NCBI GenBank assembly: GCA_964585925.1
Contig: CAZPFS010000040.1
Location: 1-14,364 of the forward strand
Source of the DNA: JAAZLS01 sp964585925
GTDB taxonomy: Bacteria > Bacillota > Dethiobacteria > DTU022
Direction of reading: 5' to 3'
Length of the DNA stretch: 14,364 nt
Positions 7,723 through 14,310 of this stretch are shown here, one piece after another. The notes under the pieces were generated by a model. It did not search any database, had not been told where the DNA came from, and worked only from the letters and a program-made list of their open reading frames with translations. A program made the position numbers and the translations under genes. The first letter of the stretch is position 1, and every line of letters starts with the position of its first letter.

Positions 7723-9417
7723 CTATTGGGGAGGAAAGGGTGGGTAAACCGGGCTAAAATCCGGGCATTCACTCTGAATTTCAGGGCAGTCAGCGGGTTC
7801 CGGACAAAAACCGTAGGTGGGTATTAAAAGCTGTACCCGGGAGACCAGTTGCAGCAAGATGAGTTTGCCTATGCAACAGGTCACCTGTTGAGCCCCGGAA
7901 ACAAAGCATTCCAGACAGTCCAGAAAAATATTTGCCAGGGCGTCGATCCGTCGATCCCGGACCCGAGTGGGCACAACAAAAGTTTCCCCGTGAAAAATGG
8001 GGGGGCTGTTCATGACTTTCAAGCCGGCACTGTCTCTGAAGAGGATCGAATAGACAAAATAGAAGCTCACTTTGACCTGATCTGTTCCCGGTATTTTTTC
8101 AACTTTTACCGGATGCTCGGGGTCGTCCAGCAGTTCTGCTTTTAGACACTCAGCTTCTACAACCTCCCCTGCGGCGATTCCCGAAACATCGGCTATCATC
8201 TCGCTGACCAGGTTTTTTTTACAACGCCAATAGAGTTTCGCGGCGTTGATGCAGTCAATCTCTGTAGCCGGCGGCAGGGGAGCGGCGGTGCACCAGGGTA
8301 TAAAATCTATATTGTTGCTGACCGAATTTCCCGTGCCTTCCGGGTTCTCAGTGGGATGATAGGGCCCTGAACTATCTCCCCACCAATTGTTAACCGCATT
8401 GATTACGGCGGCGGTCTGGTTAATTGCTCCCCAGCCGTTTCCATAAATACTATTGCAATCCAAATGGGGATTGGCCGTGCCGGTGGGATTTTCCAGATAA
8501 GCATTGCTTACAAAAACCCCGGCGTCGTTATTATTGTAAATAAAGTTTCTTTGAAGAAAAGGTTTAAGCGGGTAAATATCGGGGGGTAAGAAACTTCCCG
8601 GCCCTTGGGAAAACAGGTACATGCCATCAAAGGAGCTGTTACTAATCCGGTTGTTGGTGATCAGCACCTGATCGGGTTCTGATCCCGTTGTGGGGACCCA
8701 GACCCACATGATCCCCCTTTGCCGGCAGTTTTCGATTATATTTCCGGTAATCGTTTCCGCCATGGACTGAACGATCACGATGCCTCCCTTGAGATCATCG
8801 CTATCGAGTCCACAGTTTTTAATAGTGTTATTTTTTATGGTCACGTTTTGTTCATCCCAAGCCAAGGTTATCCCGCTGGAAAAACCGTTTTCCATGGTAT
8901 TGCCTTCAATCAGCAGGCCGGTGTTGCTCGCCCGGGCGAACACCTCGTCACCATTGTTGTTTAAGGTATTGTTTATGACTTTGGTCGGCCCATGGGGGTA
9001 CAAAAAAATCCCCACTCTTTGGAAACCTACAATTGCTCCGTTATTTAAAATCTTATTGTTTGTGACATCTATGGCCGAGCTATTAATATTCATAATCCCT
9101 GCCAGATCGTGCCCCTGGATAAGGCAGTTATCGATAAGCACTTCTTCTAAATTGGGGAAGGCGGCCATGCCGACGCGGATGCCCTGACCAGCCCCGTTTT
9201 GAAAGGTTATTAATCTTACCGTTACCTGGCTGGAGGTTATCAGGAGAGTGGGATCGGTGGTCAGGCCGGCTGCGTCAACTATGGCCACGCCCATCGATGG
9301 GTCCGGTCCGGCCAGGGTGAGCGGTTTATCGATCACCAGCTGCTCATTATAGATTCCCGGGGAAACATTGACCGTTTCGCCGGGCATGGCGGCATCAATC
9401 ATGGATTGTATACTCAA
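7723..9417 (-). CDS. Parallel beta-helix protein fused to a cysteine-rich C-terminal domain
   Basis: A protein of about 564 residues. It opens with SIQSMIDAAMPGETVNVSPG, the classic entry turn of NosD/pectate-lyase-like right-handed beta-helices, and continues with many Asn-rich coils (ITNNRISNSSFDG, TIKNNTIKNCG) to about residue 345. A NNWWGDSSGP...NNIDFIPW cap follows (about 343-375). Residues 389-564 are a separate domain with 10 cysteines, homologous without gaps to the 234-residue protein encoded at 13535-14239. There is no signal peptide or membrane segment, unusual for a surface beta-helix and consistent with mother-cell assembly on a spore. No pectate lyase catalytic set is evident, so a structural or glycan-binding role is inferred. 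The start is probably TTG at 9417: a GTG three codons upstream sits only one base from the AGGAGG. Confidence 0.8.
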   Translation of the reverse strand: MSIQSMIDAAMPGETVNVSPGIYNEQLVIDKPLTLAGPDPSMGVAIVDAAGLTTDPTLLITSSQVTVRLITFQNGAGQGIRVGMAAFPNLEEVLIDNCLIQGHDLAGIMNINSSAIDVTNNKILNNGAIVGFQRVGIFLYPHGPTKVINNTLNNNGDEVFARASNTGLLIEGNTMENGFSSGITLAWDEQNVTIKNNTIKNCGLDSDDLKGGIVIVQSMAETITGNIIENCRQRGIMWVWVPTTGSEPDQVLITNNRISNSSFDGMYLFSQGPGSFLPPDIYPLKPFLQRNFIYNNNDAGVFVSNAYLENPTGTANPHLDCNSIYGNGWGAINQTAAVINAVNNWWGDSSGPYHPTENPEGTGNSVSNNIDFIPWCTAAPLPPATEIDCINAAKLYWRCKKNLVSEMIADVSGIAAGEVVEAECLKAELLDDPEHPVKVEKIPGTDQVKVSFYFVYSILFRDSAGLKVMNSPPIFHGETFVVPTRVRDRRIDALANIFLDCLECFVSGAQQVTCCIGKLILLQLVSRVQLLIPTYGFCPEPADCPEIQSECPDFSPVYPPFPPQ

Positions 9418-9443
9418 TTCTGTCACACCTCCTTCGAAAATAG

Positions 9444-9473
9444 TTTGTATGTAGGTATATTATGCGAGTATGT
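9444..9473 (-). promoter_or_regulatory. Alternative sigma-E-like promoter upstream of the beta-helix gene
   Basis: On the minus strand ACATACT (9473-9467) and CATACAAA (9451-9444) are 15 bases apart. They match about five of seven and seven of eight positions of the sigma-E consensus (KMATATT / CATACAHT) as known from Bacillus. It overlaps the sigma-K-like candidate. Only one of the two may be real, or both may be used in succession. The region is AT-rich, so chance matches are plausible. Confidence 0.3.
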
Positions 9474-9486
9474 CTGAAGGGGTGTG
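9456..9486 (-). promoter_or_regulatory. Sigma-K-like promoter of the beta-helix gene
   Basis: On the minus strand CACACC (9486-9481) is followed after 16 bases by CATAATATA (9464-9456), a full match to the CATAnnnTA -10 element of sigma-K with an AC-containing -35. The start codon lies about 40 bases downstream. The same layout occurs before the glycosyltransferase and the cysteine-rich protein genes. Consensus is taken from Bacillus, and its use here is inference. Confidence 0.5.
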
Positions 9487-9502
9487 CAGCCATATTGGGT
9501 GT

Positions 9503-9562
9503 GGGGACAGACCTGTTAGGGAGACAGAACCTGCAAGCTTAGGTCTGTCTCCGCTCTTTTTT
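9503..9562. repeat. GGGGACAGACCT palindromic element, copy 1 (compound)
   Basis: GGGGACAGACCT at 9503-9514 is followed by GGAGACAGAACCT (9520-9532), an 8-base loop, and AGGTCTGTCTCC (9541-9552). The latter two pair with a single bulged A. Six Ts begin at 9557, so on the plus strand it looks like an intrinsic terminator, but no plus-strand gene leads into it. The core and the loop GCAAGC(T/A)T recur in the second copy at 10759-10796. The element lies in the 199-base gap between the beta-helix and glycosyltransferase genes. It looks like a degenerate small mobile or REP-type repeat. Confidence 0.55.
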
Positions 9563-9616
9563 CAAAAGGGGGCTGGGGGTATTTATAGCCGGTGAGTGAG
9601 AGGGCGGTTAAGCTGT

Positions 9617-10603
9617 TCACTTACATTCCTGTTTACTATAGATATTGACCGTGCGTTCGGCTGTCAGGCGCAAATCGTAATTTTCTCTTATCATCCGGCG
9701 CCCCTGCTCCTGAAGGCGGATAAGACAGGGAGGATCATTCCATAACCGGGAGAGGTCGTAAAAGATGGTGCGATAACAAGGTTCCTCACCCCCAACTCGG
9801 GTCCCCGAAAGATCCGCCAACTCTGGGGGGGGCAGGGTGGCCGGGTCCAGGATTCCCCGGTAGCCAAGCCCCATAATCAGGGCAGCATTGCCGCAGGCCA
9901 TCCCTTCCAGCAGGGCTCGCCCACAACCGATAACTACCTGGGATCCGGACAGGAGATGCGACCTGCCGGGGGGCCAGCCCTGGAACTGCCCAACGTCTAT
10001 GGGGGGTGTTTGCAAACAGATTATTTGCACCGGCATGCCGGCGATGGCGGCCGCCTTTAGAAGAGCATGGTAACCCCCAAAGGTGTATTCCCCCTGCTCG
10101 CCGATAAAGGTAATAACAAAGCTATCCCTGCGGGGAGGCGGCTGAAATTCCTGAAGATCTACCCCTTCCGGAATAAAAATGGTTTGAGGATACTTCGGCT
10201 TTAAGGCTGCCAGGGTGGCTGCATCGGAGGCGATGATAAAAGCGGCCCGGTTCAACAGGGGGCTCTGCTTTTTGCTCACCGTTCCCCGGCAGGTAATGCC
10301 AAAAGGCAGGCCCAACAGATCCGACAGCCCTGTGGCCAAGGGCAATAATGTCTGGCATTGCAGGTGGATCAGGGAAATTCCAAGTTTACGGGCAAGGCGA
10401 TTGATCTCTTTGGGGTTTTTGGGGGCAAATAATTTGGCTCCCGGCGAGTAATAGCGGCTGTACTCCCGGCAGTCCTGTTTTGGCATATCGGTCAGAACCG
10501 CCGTGGCCGGGATTCCCTGGTGATTCAGTTCCCGGGCCAGATTCAAGGTATGGCTGTTCCGGCAGCCGTACTGGAAACTGTCAATCAAAAGCACCCTCAC
10601 CAC
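9617..10603 (-). CDS. GT4-type glycosyltransferase
   Basis: A 328-residue protein with two Rossmann-like halves. The N-terminus VRVLLIDSFQYGCRNSHTLN gives the first strand and loop. IFIPEGVDLQEFQP (142-155) is the usual linker motif of GT4 glycosyltransferases. The C-terminal half carries GRALLEGMACGNAAL (228-242), corresponding to the donor-binding E-x-MA-x-G region, and ends with RRMIRENYDLRLTAER, a common terminal helix. Cytoplasmic; a sugar-nucleotide donor is expected, but donor and acceptor cannot be read. GT4 enzymes such as CotSA are known spore coat components, which fits the neighbourhood. The start is one of two adjacent GTG codons (10603 or 10600), with AAGGGTGAT upstream. The gene is bracketed by two related palindromes and preceded by a sigma-K-like promoter candidate. 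Confidence 0.75.
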   Translation of the reverse strand: MVRVLLIDSFQYGCRNSHTLNLARELNHQGIPATAVLTDMPKQDCREYSRYYSPGAKLFAPKNPKEINRLARKLGISLIHLQCQTLLPLATGLSDLLGLPFGITCRGTVSKKQSPLLNRAAFIIASDAATLAALKPKYPQTIFIPEGVDLQEFQPPPRRDSFVITFIGEQGEYTFGGYHALLKAAAIAGMPVQIICLQTPPIDVGQFQGWPPGRSHLLSGSQVVIGCGRALLEGMACGNAALIMGLGYRGILDPATLPPPELADLSGTRVGGEEPCYRTIFYDLSRLWNDPPCLIRLQEQGRRMIRENYDLRLTAERTVNIYSKQECK

Positions 10604-10617
10604 TTATCACCCTTTAA

Positions 10618-10648
10618 CAGGTTATGGCTTTGAGGTGTGGTCGGTGAC
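10618..10648 (-). promoter_or_regulatory. Sigma-K-like promoter candidate of the glycosyltransferase gene
   Basis: On the minus strand GTCACC (10648-10643), 16 bases, then CATAACCTG (10626-10618), matching CATAnnnTA in all but the last base. Spacing and -35 core equal those before the beta-helix and cysteine-rich genes. One weakness is that the -10 lies only about 15 bases from the start codon, so the leader would be very short and transcription would begin near the ribosome site. Confidence 0.35.
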
Positions 10649-10725
10649 GTTAATCTTCCCCTGCTTTTTTAGGAGGAGGGATGGGCTGTAAAGGCGAGAC
10701 GAAGGGCCAAGTAATCAGTGAGGAT

Positions 10726-10811
10726 GGGGCAGATAGAAACAGGCCTGCAAGATTAAGGTATGGGGACAGACCTGCAAGCATAGGTCTGTCCCCATATTCC
10801 AGATCTGCCCC
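10726..10811. repeat. Compound nested palindrome: outer arms
   Basis: GGGGCAGAT (10726-10734) and ATCTGCCCC (10803-10811) are perfect 9-base inverted arms enclosing the 15-base palindrome at 10759-10796. The right arm can instead pair locally: CTGCCCC (10805-10811) with GGGGCAG (10817-10823). The whole occupies the 302-base gap 10604-10905, which otherwise holds only the glycosyltransferase promoter candidate. The nested arrangement resembles small non-autonomous mobile repeats. Confidence 0.45.
10759..10796. repeat. GGGGACAGACCT palindromic element, copy 2
   Basis: TATGGGGACAGACCT (10759-10773) and AGGTCTGTCCCCATA (10782-10796) are a perfect 15-base inverted repeat with loop GCAAGCAT. Copy 1 at 9503-9552 shares the arm core and loop. 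An extra CCTGCAAG lies just upstream at 10744-10751. No T tract follows on either strand, so this copy is not a terminator. Confidence 0.7.
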
Positions 10812-10905
10812 CCGTAGGGGCAGGCAACTCTGTCTGCTCGCAATTGGGTGCCTAAGTCTGACGGCAAGTAAAAAGGTACGCTCACGCTGCTTCCGCCCAC
10901 TGTTT

Positions 10906-11640
10906 TTACCGGGGTTTTAAAAACAACTGGGTTACCCGATAGCCCTTCCCCTGTTTATAGACAATACCGATCCCGGTAAGGGTATACCTTGCATCCAGTA
11001 TCTTGTTACTGTGGCCGGGGCTGGCCATAAAGGCGCTGAATATCCCGCTGACGCTGCCTCCCATGCCGATATTTTCCGCGGCCAGATAAAACTTAATATC
11101 GGCGTTTCTTAGCATATCCCCGAAACTGCCGTATGTAGGCGACAGGTGGTCAAAATATCCCAGGTCCAGCATATCCTGACTTTTTAGGCGGGCCAAATGA
11201 GTCAGCCGGGGATCTGCGGATAGCCCCGGCAATCCGCGTTTTAATCGCTCATTGTTAACCAGGTTCAACAGAAGTTGTTCATCTTTGGTCAGCGCGGAAG
11301 GTTCAAGCGGGGTGGGTTCCGGGGAGGGGACCGGATCGGGGGCGGGCGTTGGTTTGGGATCCGGCTTTGGAACCGGTTTATTTGGAGAAACTGGATTGGG
11401 AGTAGGTGCCGGAGCCGGGCTGGGAACCCTGGTTGGGGTTGAACCGGGCATGAGCCAGCCCGAATAAATTGTGGAGCCCGTGTAATAATTTGCCGGTTGG
11501 GAGCGGGCTACATAATACGATCCCCCCCCATAACCGCTGCTGTAGCCGGTTGAATAGGCCACATAGGCGCCGGCAGTGATCGGGTACAGAAACGCTGCCC
11601 ACAAAACACAGGTCAACAAGATCCAACGAAAACGTGTCAT
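10906..11640 (-). CDS. Secreted CAP-domain protein (YkwD family)
   Basis: A 244-residue protein with an N-terminal signal peptide (hydrophobic 6-22, probable cleavage after AGA at 23-25), a Gly/Ser/Tyr-rich segment (25-62), and a Pro-Thr-Lys linker (68-115) that may span a peptidoglycan layer. A CAP/SCP domain (about 120-243) shows LLNLVNNERLKRGLPGL, FDHLSP (163-168), ENIG (189-192) and SPGHSNKIL (207-215), containing the His/Glu residues typical of bacterial CAP domains. The family includes YkwD, many members of which are sporulation-associated in Firmicutes. Biochemical activity is unsettled. GGAGGAGGT lies six bases before the ATG. It follows the propeller/coiled-coil gene on the same strand but has its own sigma-A-like promoter candidate, so it may be expressed vegetatively. 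Confidence 0.85.
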   Translation of the reverse strand: MTRFRWILLTCVLWAAFLYPITAGAYVAYSTGYSSGYGGGSYYVARSQPANYYTGSTIYSGWLMPGSTPTRVPSPAPAPTPNPVSPNKPVPKPDPKPTPAPDPVPSPEPTPLEPSALTKDEQLLLNLVNNERLKRGLPGLSADPRLTHLARLKSQDMLDLGYFDHLSPTYGSFGDMLRNADIKFYLAAENIGMGGSVSGIFSAFMASPGHSNKILDARYTLTGIGIVYKQGKGYRVTQLFLKPR

Positions 11641-11691
11641 CTGTGTACCTCCTCCGGTATGATTGACTAGTAAAATTGAAGCAGTGTATTC

Positions 11692-11721
11692 AGTATGAGG
11701 GTGGAGGCACTTTTATGTCAA
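11692..11721 (-). promoter_or_regulatory. Candidate sigma-A promoter of the CAP-domain gene
   Basis: On the minus strand TTGACA (11721-11716), a perfect -35, is followed by 18 bases and CATACT (11697-11692), four of six matches to the -10 consensus. The palindrome TGTCAACTGACA (11716-11727) overlaps the -35 and could be an operator. No mother-cell-type promoter was found here, unlike neighbouring genes. The remainder of the gap to 11806 shows nothing else clear. Confidence 0.45.
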
Positions 11722-11806
11722 CTGACATCCAGTTCAGGGTTTTTATACCTGAGCGGCCGGGACGGCAACAGGTAACCGGGCTTTTGTCTGGCAGCCGATT
11801 TTGAAG

Positions 11807-13369
11807 TTATGGCCGGTATTGGAAAATACTGCCTAACAGCTCTTTGATTCTGGGTAGTGGCTGTTCCAAGCGATCGCGCAGCGCCTGTTTTTCCTCTTTC
11901 AGTCGGGTTATGCCCTGCTTCAGTTCCTGAACCTGCGTCTCGATCTTGGCAATGGTACTCTCTTTTTCCAGCAGCATCTGTTGCAACTGGCGGCTTTCTT
12001 TTTCCAACTGCGATATTTGCTGTTGATAACGTTTTTTTTCCTCACTCCACTGTAAACGCGATTGTTCGGTTTTTCCCTTAAGGCCATCGACGGTTTGTTT
12101 AAATTTGTTTTCCAGATCCTGCAGTTCCCTGTCTTTTTGTTGCAGGGAATCAGTGAGCGTTCCGATTTTTCTTCGGCTGTGCTCTGACCTCCAGGATATT
12201 TCTTTTTGCTTTGCTTCCAGCTTCAGCTCCAGCAGCCCTTTGGCGGCAGTCAGCCTGGAGGCCTGATGGATTAAACCCCTGGAATATGTATCCAACTGCT
12301 TAAAAAGAGGATCCAGCCCTGGTTCAGGAGGGGCAGTAGCCGATATCAGTTCCAGATCGGGAAGGTCCCCCTGGCCCAGGATCCAGGCAGTTGCCGGGGG
12401 GAATTCCCACTCAACGGGATGGCAGGAGCAGATCAAACGGTGATCGGGGATCTTCTGCCCCCCGGTTATCTCCTGCCATCCCTTATCGCCCAACTTGTAC
12501 AGCCATAACATTTCCCGAGATTTACAAAACCAGCCGGCGGTTATTGTCCCCTTCCGGTAGTAAAGCAGTGGGTAGGGGGGATCTTCCAGGGGGGAAGAGA
12601 TGGTTTCGATCTCTTTCCATCCTCCCGACGGCCAGCCTCCACTGGAAAATTTGCGGTAATTCAGATGGTATTTCCGATCCTGTCGGGAGTTCCAGATCAG
12701 GTGCAGGTTTTGTCCCCGGTCAATCGCCAGGCTTGGGGAGCCGGGGTGGCCGTAAGCGCTTACTGGAAAAGCCCGATCCCAGGTCAGAGAAGGCAGGATA
12801 AAACGGCGGTAATAGAGCCGGGTATGTTCCCCTTCTGCTATCAGGTAGATCAAGTGAAGATCGCCGGTTTGGTCCGCCGACAGGCAGCCCGGGCCGGCTG
12901 TGGCCGCCCCTCCGAAATCCACCACCCGGGGTTCCAACCACCGGCTGCCGTCAAAATAATGATGAAGCAGCCACCAGCGATCCGTATTCCGGTCGGTGGC
13001 GGAATATATCAGGTGCAGCCCGCCCTTGATATCGCCGGCCAGCAGGAGATTACTGCAGGTTCGGTCTTCTTCCCGCGAAATGAGGTGTTCCGTCGGCTTT
13101 TGCTTATCGGCGGAGCAGGTTAAATGATACAGTTCATCCCGATCCAGCGCCACCAGGTGAGGATTGAAAGCTGTATCCAGCGCTCCTGTAAATCTGTCTG
13201 CCTTCGGCAGAATAAGCTGCGGCTCCTCCCAACCCTGGTTCCCTTTTTCTTGCAGTAAGAGTTTTTCCCGGCAAAGGTAAAACAGGTACTGCTTTTCCCT
13301 GGTGGTGATTATCAAAGGGGCACTTGCCGGCAGCTCATCGCCTAAGATATTACTTTCCGTTTGAATCAC
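11807..13369 (-). CDS. Beta-propeller-like protein with C-terminal coiled coil
   Basis: A 520-residue protein without signal peptide or membrane segment. Residues ~15-345 contain repeated blade-like units marked by YHLTC (81), GLHLIYS (117), DLHLIYL (170) and NLHLIWN (221), each followed by a strand with aromatic residues such as RLYYRRF or YHLNYRKF. This is reminiscent of sialidase or BNR-type propellers. Residues ~375-502 are a continuous heptad-like, Gln/Glu/Lys-rich coiled coil. The protein ends with PRIKELLGSIFQYRP. No catalytic signature is recognisable, and a scaffold or binding role is inferred. The start is GTG at 13369 with a modest AAAGG site; the frame is closed by TAA three codons upstream. 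It is divergent from the cysteine-rich protein gene across 165 bases and probably belongs to the same locus. Confidence 0.7.
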   Translation of the reverse strand: MIQTESNILGDELPASAPLIITTREKQYLFYLCREKLLLQEKGNQGWEEPQLILPKADRFTGALDTAFNPHLVALDRDELYHLTCSADKQKPTEHLISREEDRTCSNLLLAGDIKGGLHLIYSATDRNTDRWWLLHHYFDGSRWLEPRVVDFGGAATAGPGCLSADQTGDLHLIYLIAEGEHTRLYYRRFILPSLTWDRAFPVSAYGHPGSPSLAIDRGQNLHLIWNSRQDRKYHLNYRKFSSGGWPSGGWKEIETISSPLEDPPYPLLYYRKGTITAGWFCKSREMLWLYKLGDKGWQEITGGQKIPDHRLICSCHPVEWEFPPATAWILGQGDLPDLELISATAPPEPGLDPLFKQLDTYSRGLIHQASRLTAAKGLLELKLEAKQKEISWRSEHSRRKIGTLTDSLQQKDRELQDLENKFKQTVDGLKGKTEQSRLQWSEEKKRYQQQISQLEKESRQLQQMLLEKESTIAKIETQVQELKQGITRLKEEKQALRDRLEQPLPRIKELLGSIFQYRP

Positions 13370-13395
13370 CTGCCTTTAAAAGATCACCTCAGTAA

Positions 13396-13424
13396 AGTAT
13401 ATGAAATGGGGGGTCATAAAATTT
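13396..13424 (-). promoter_or_regulatory. Sigma-E-like promoter candidate of the propeller/coiled-coil gene
   Basis: On the minus strand AAATTTT (13424-13418), 14 bases, then CATATACT (13403-13396), about five of seven and seven of eight matches to the Bacillus sigma-E consensus. The GTG start is about 27 bases downstream. The match is moderate in an AT-rich stretch. Confidence 0.3.
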
Positions 13425-13443
13425 CCGGTAAGGTTCAAACATT

Positions 13444-13474
13444 CTCACCAACCGGTTTTGGGGCGCATAATATG
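13444..13474 (+). promoter_or_regulatory. Sigma-K-like promoter of the cysteine-rich protein gene
   Basis: CTCACC (13444-13449), 16 bases, then CATAATATG (13466-13474), one mismatch from CATAnnnTA. The 10-mer CGCATAATAT is shared exactly with the beta-helix gene's promoter candidate. A leader of about 55 bases precedes the ATG at 13535. Confidence 0.5.
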
Positions 13475-13485
13475 TCTATTGAACA

Positions 13486-13509
13486 ACGGCGTTTGCACGC
13501 TTGCGCCGT
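13486..13509 (+). other. Hairpin in the leader of the cysteine-rich protein gene
   Basis: ACGGCG (13486-13491) and CGCCGT (13504-13509) form a 6-base GC-rich stem with a 12-base loop, about ten bases before the ribosome site. It may protect or modulate the mRNA. Chance is possible at this length. Confidence 0.25.
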
Positions 13510-13534
13510 ATATATGCAAAGGAGGGTTGTAATT

Positions 13535-14239
13535 ATGGGATGTAGCGACCAATATAACTACTACCGGAAACCGGCTGTAGCCCATCAAAAAGCAGCCAAG
13601 TTGCGTCAGCATGGGATTTACCCGGGGCCCTGTCCCAGCCATGGATGCCCGGATCCTACCGAAATTGTCTGCATAAATGTTGAAAAAATCTACGAGGAGT
13701 GCAAAAGAGTTCAGGTCAATGAGGAGATAGTGGATTTAAGCGGTGTGGCGGTGGGGGATATTCAACAGGTTTGGTGTAAAGAGCCCGAACTGGTGATCGA
13801 TGAGACCCACCCCTATATCTGCGAAAAACTTCCCGGCTCCAATCGGGCCCGGGTATCCTTCTATTTCCGCTTCCGCTTCGATTATGTGGATCAGGAAGGG
13901 TTCAAATGCTATACCAGTGAGCCGGTATTTCACCAGGCGATAGTGATTATGAGCGACCGGATCTGTGATAAAAGAATTTTTGTGCAGTGCCATGTCTATT
14001 TGGAATGTATCGAGTGTTTCCCCTCGGGTTTACAGCAAGTTACCTGCTGTATTGGAAAGTTGATCGTGTTCAAGCTGGTGGCCCCGGTCCAGTTAATGAT
14101 TCCGGCTTACGGTTTCTGCCCCGAACCCGACGATTGTGAGCAAGTTGAGTCGGAGTGCCCCGAATATTTCCCGGAATGGCCGCCTTTTCCACCCCAGCCA
14201 GGGTTTCACGAAGAAGAAGAGGAAAACAACGAACCCTAA
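13535..14239 (+). CDS. Cysteine-rich protein, paralogue of the beta-helix protein's C-terminal domain
   Basis: A 234-residue protein. The first 45 residues include a Tyr-rich start (QYNYY) and a PGPCPSHGCPDP linker. Residues 46-221 align gaplessly with residues 389-564 of the beta-helix protein (86 of 176 identical by hand count), from CIN..K.Y to PPFPPQ, and an acidic HEEEEENNEP tail follows. Ten cysteines are shared, and this copy has four more in the domain plus three upstream. The C-terminal block QQVTCCIGKL...QL.IP.YGFCPEP..C is best conserved. It recalls uncharacterised cysteine-rich proteins of sporulating Clostridia, some linked to DUF3794/SipL-type coat proteins; that link is impression only. 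No signal peptide. The start was chosen because AAGGAGGG sits eight bases before this ATG; the open frame extends 58 codons upstream but through promoter-like sequence. A strong terminator follows. Confidence 0.8.
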   Translation: MGCSDQYNYYRKPAVAHQKAAKLRQHGIYPGPCPSHGCPDPTEIVCINVEKIYEECKRVQVNEEIVDLSGVAVGDIQQVWCKEPELVIDETHPYICEKLPGSNRARVSFYFRFRFDYVDQEGFKCYTSEPVFHQAIVIMSDRICDKRIFVQCHVYLECIECFPSGLQQVTCCIGKLIVFKLVAPVQLMIPAYGFCPEPDDCEQVESECPEYFPEWPPFPPQPGFHEEEEENNEP

Positions 14240-14269
14240 AACTGATTATTGAGTCAAGACTGGTCAGTT

Positions 14270-14304
14270 ATTAACCGGCCTGAAAACCAGGCCGGTTAAT
14301 TTTT
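14270..14304 (+). terminator. Rho-independent terminator of the cysteine-rich protein gene
   Basis: ATTAACCGGCCTG (14270-14282) and CAGGCCGGTTAAT (14288-14300) form a perfect 13-base stem with a 5-base loop, followed directly by TTTT. It begins 31 bases after the TAA stop. This is the only fully convincing intrinsic terminator in the window. Confidence 0.92.
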
Positions 14305-14310
14305 GGTTTT

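Noticed and set aside
7723..9417. Pectate lyase or other polysaccharide lyase activity of the beta-helix protein
   Set aside because: Only the generic helix repeats and cap motif are visible. No catalytic residue set could be recognised.
9541..9562. Hairpin plus six Ts as a functional plus-strand terminator
   Set aside because: No plus-strand gene leads into it. The flanking genes are both on the minus strand, where no T tract follows, so I treat it as a repeat element.
10681..10920. A 79-codon plus-strand frame starting at an ATG behind AGGAGGAGGG
   Set aside because: It runs through the palindromic repeat, is Arg/Ser-rich with no recognisable fold, and overlaps the end of the CAP gene on the other strand. 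The ribosome-like site alone is not enough.
11252..11467. Gly/Val-rich plus-strand frame opposite the CAP gene
   Set aside because: It is the complement of the Pro-Thr-Lys linker codons of the CAP protein, a composition artefact.
13361..13534. Longer N-terminus (58 extra codons) for the cysteine-rich protein
   Set aside because: The extension has no ribosome site at its start, overlaps the start of the divergent gene and covers the promoter-like sequences. The ATG at 13535 has an ideal AAGGAGGG.
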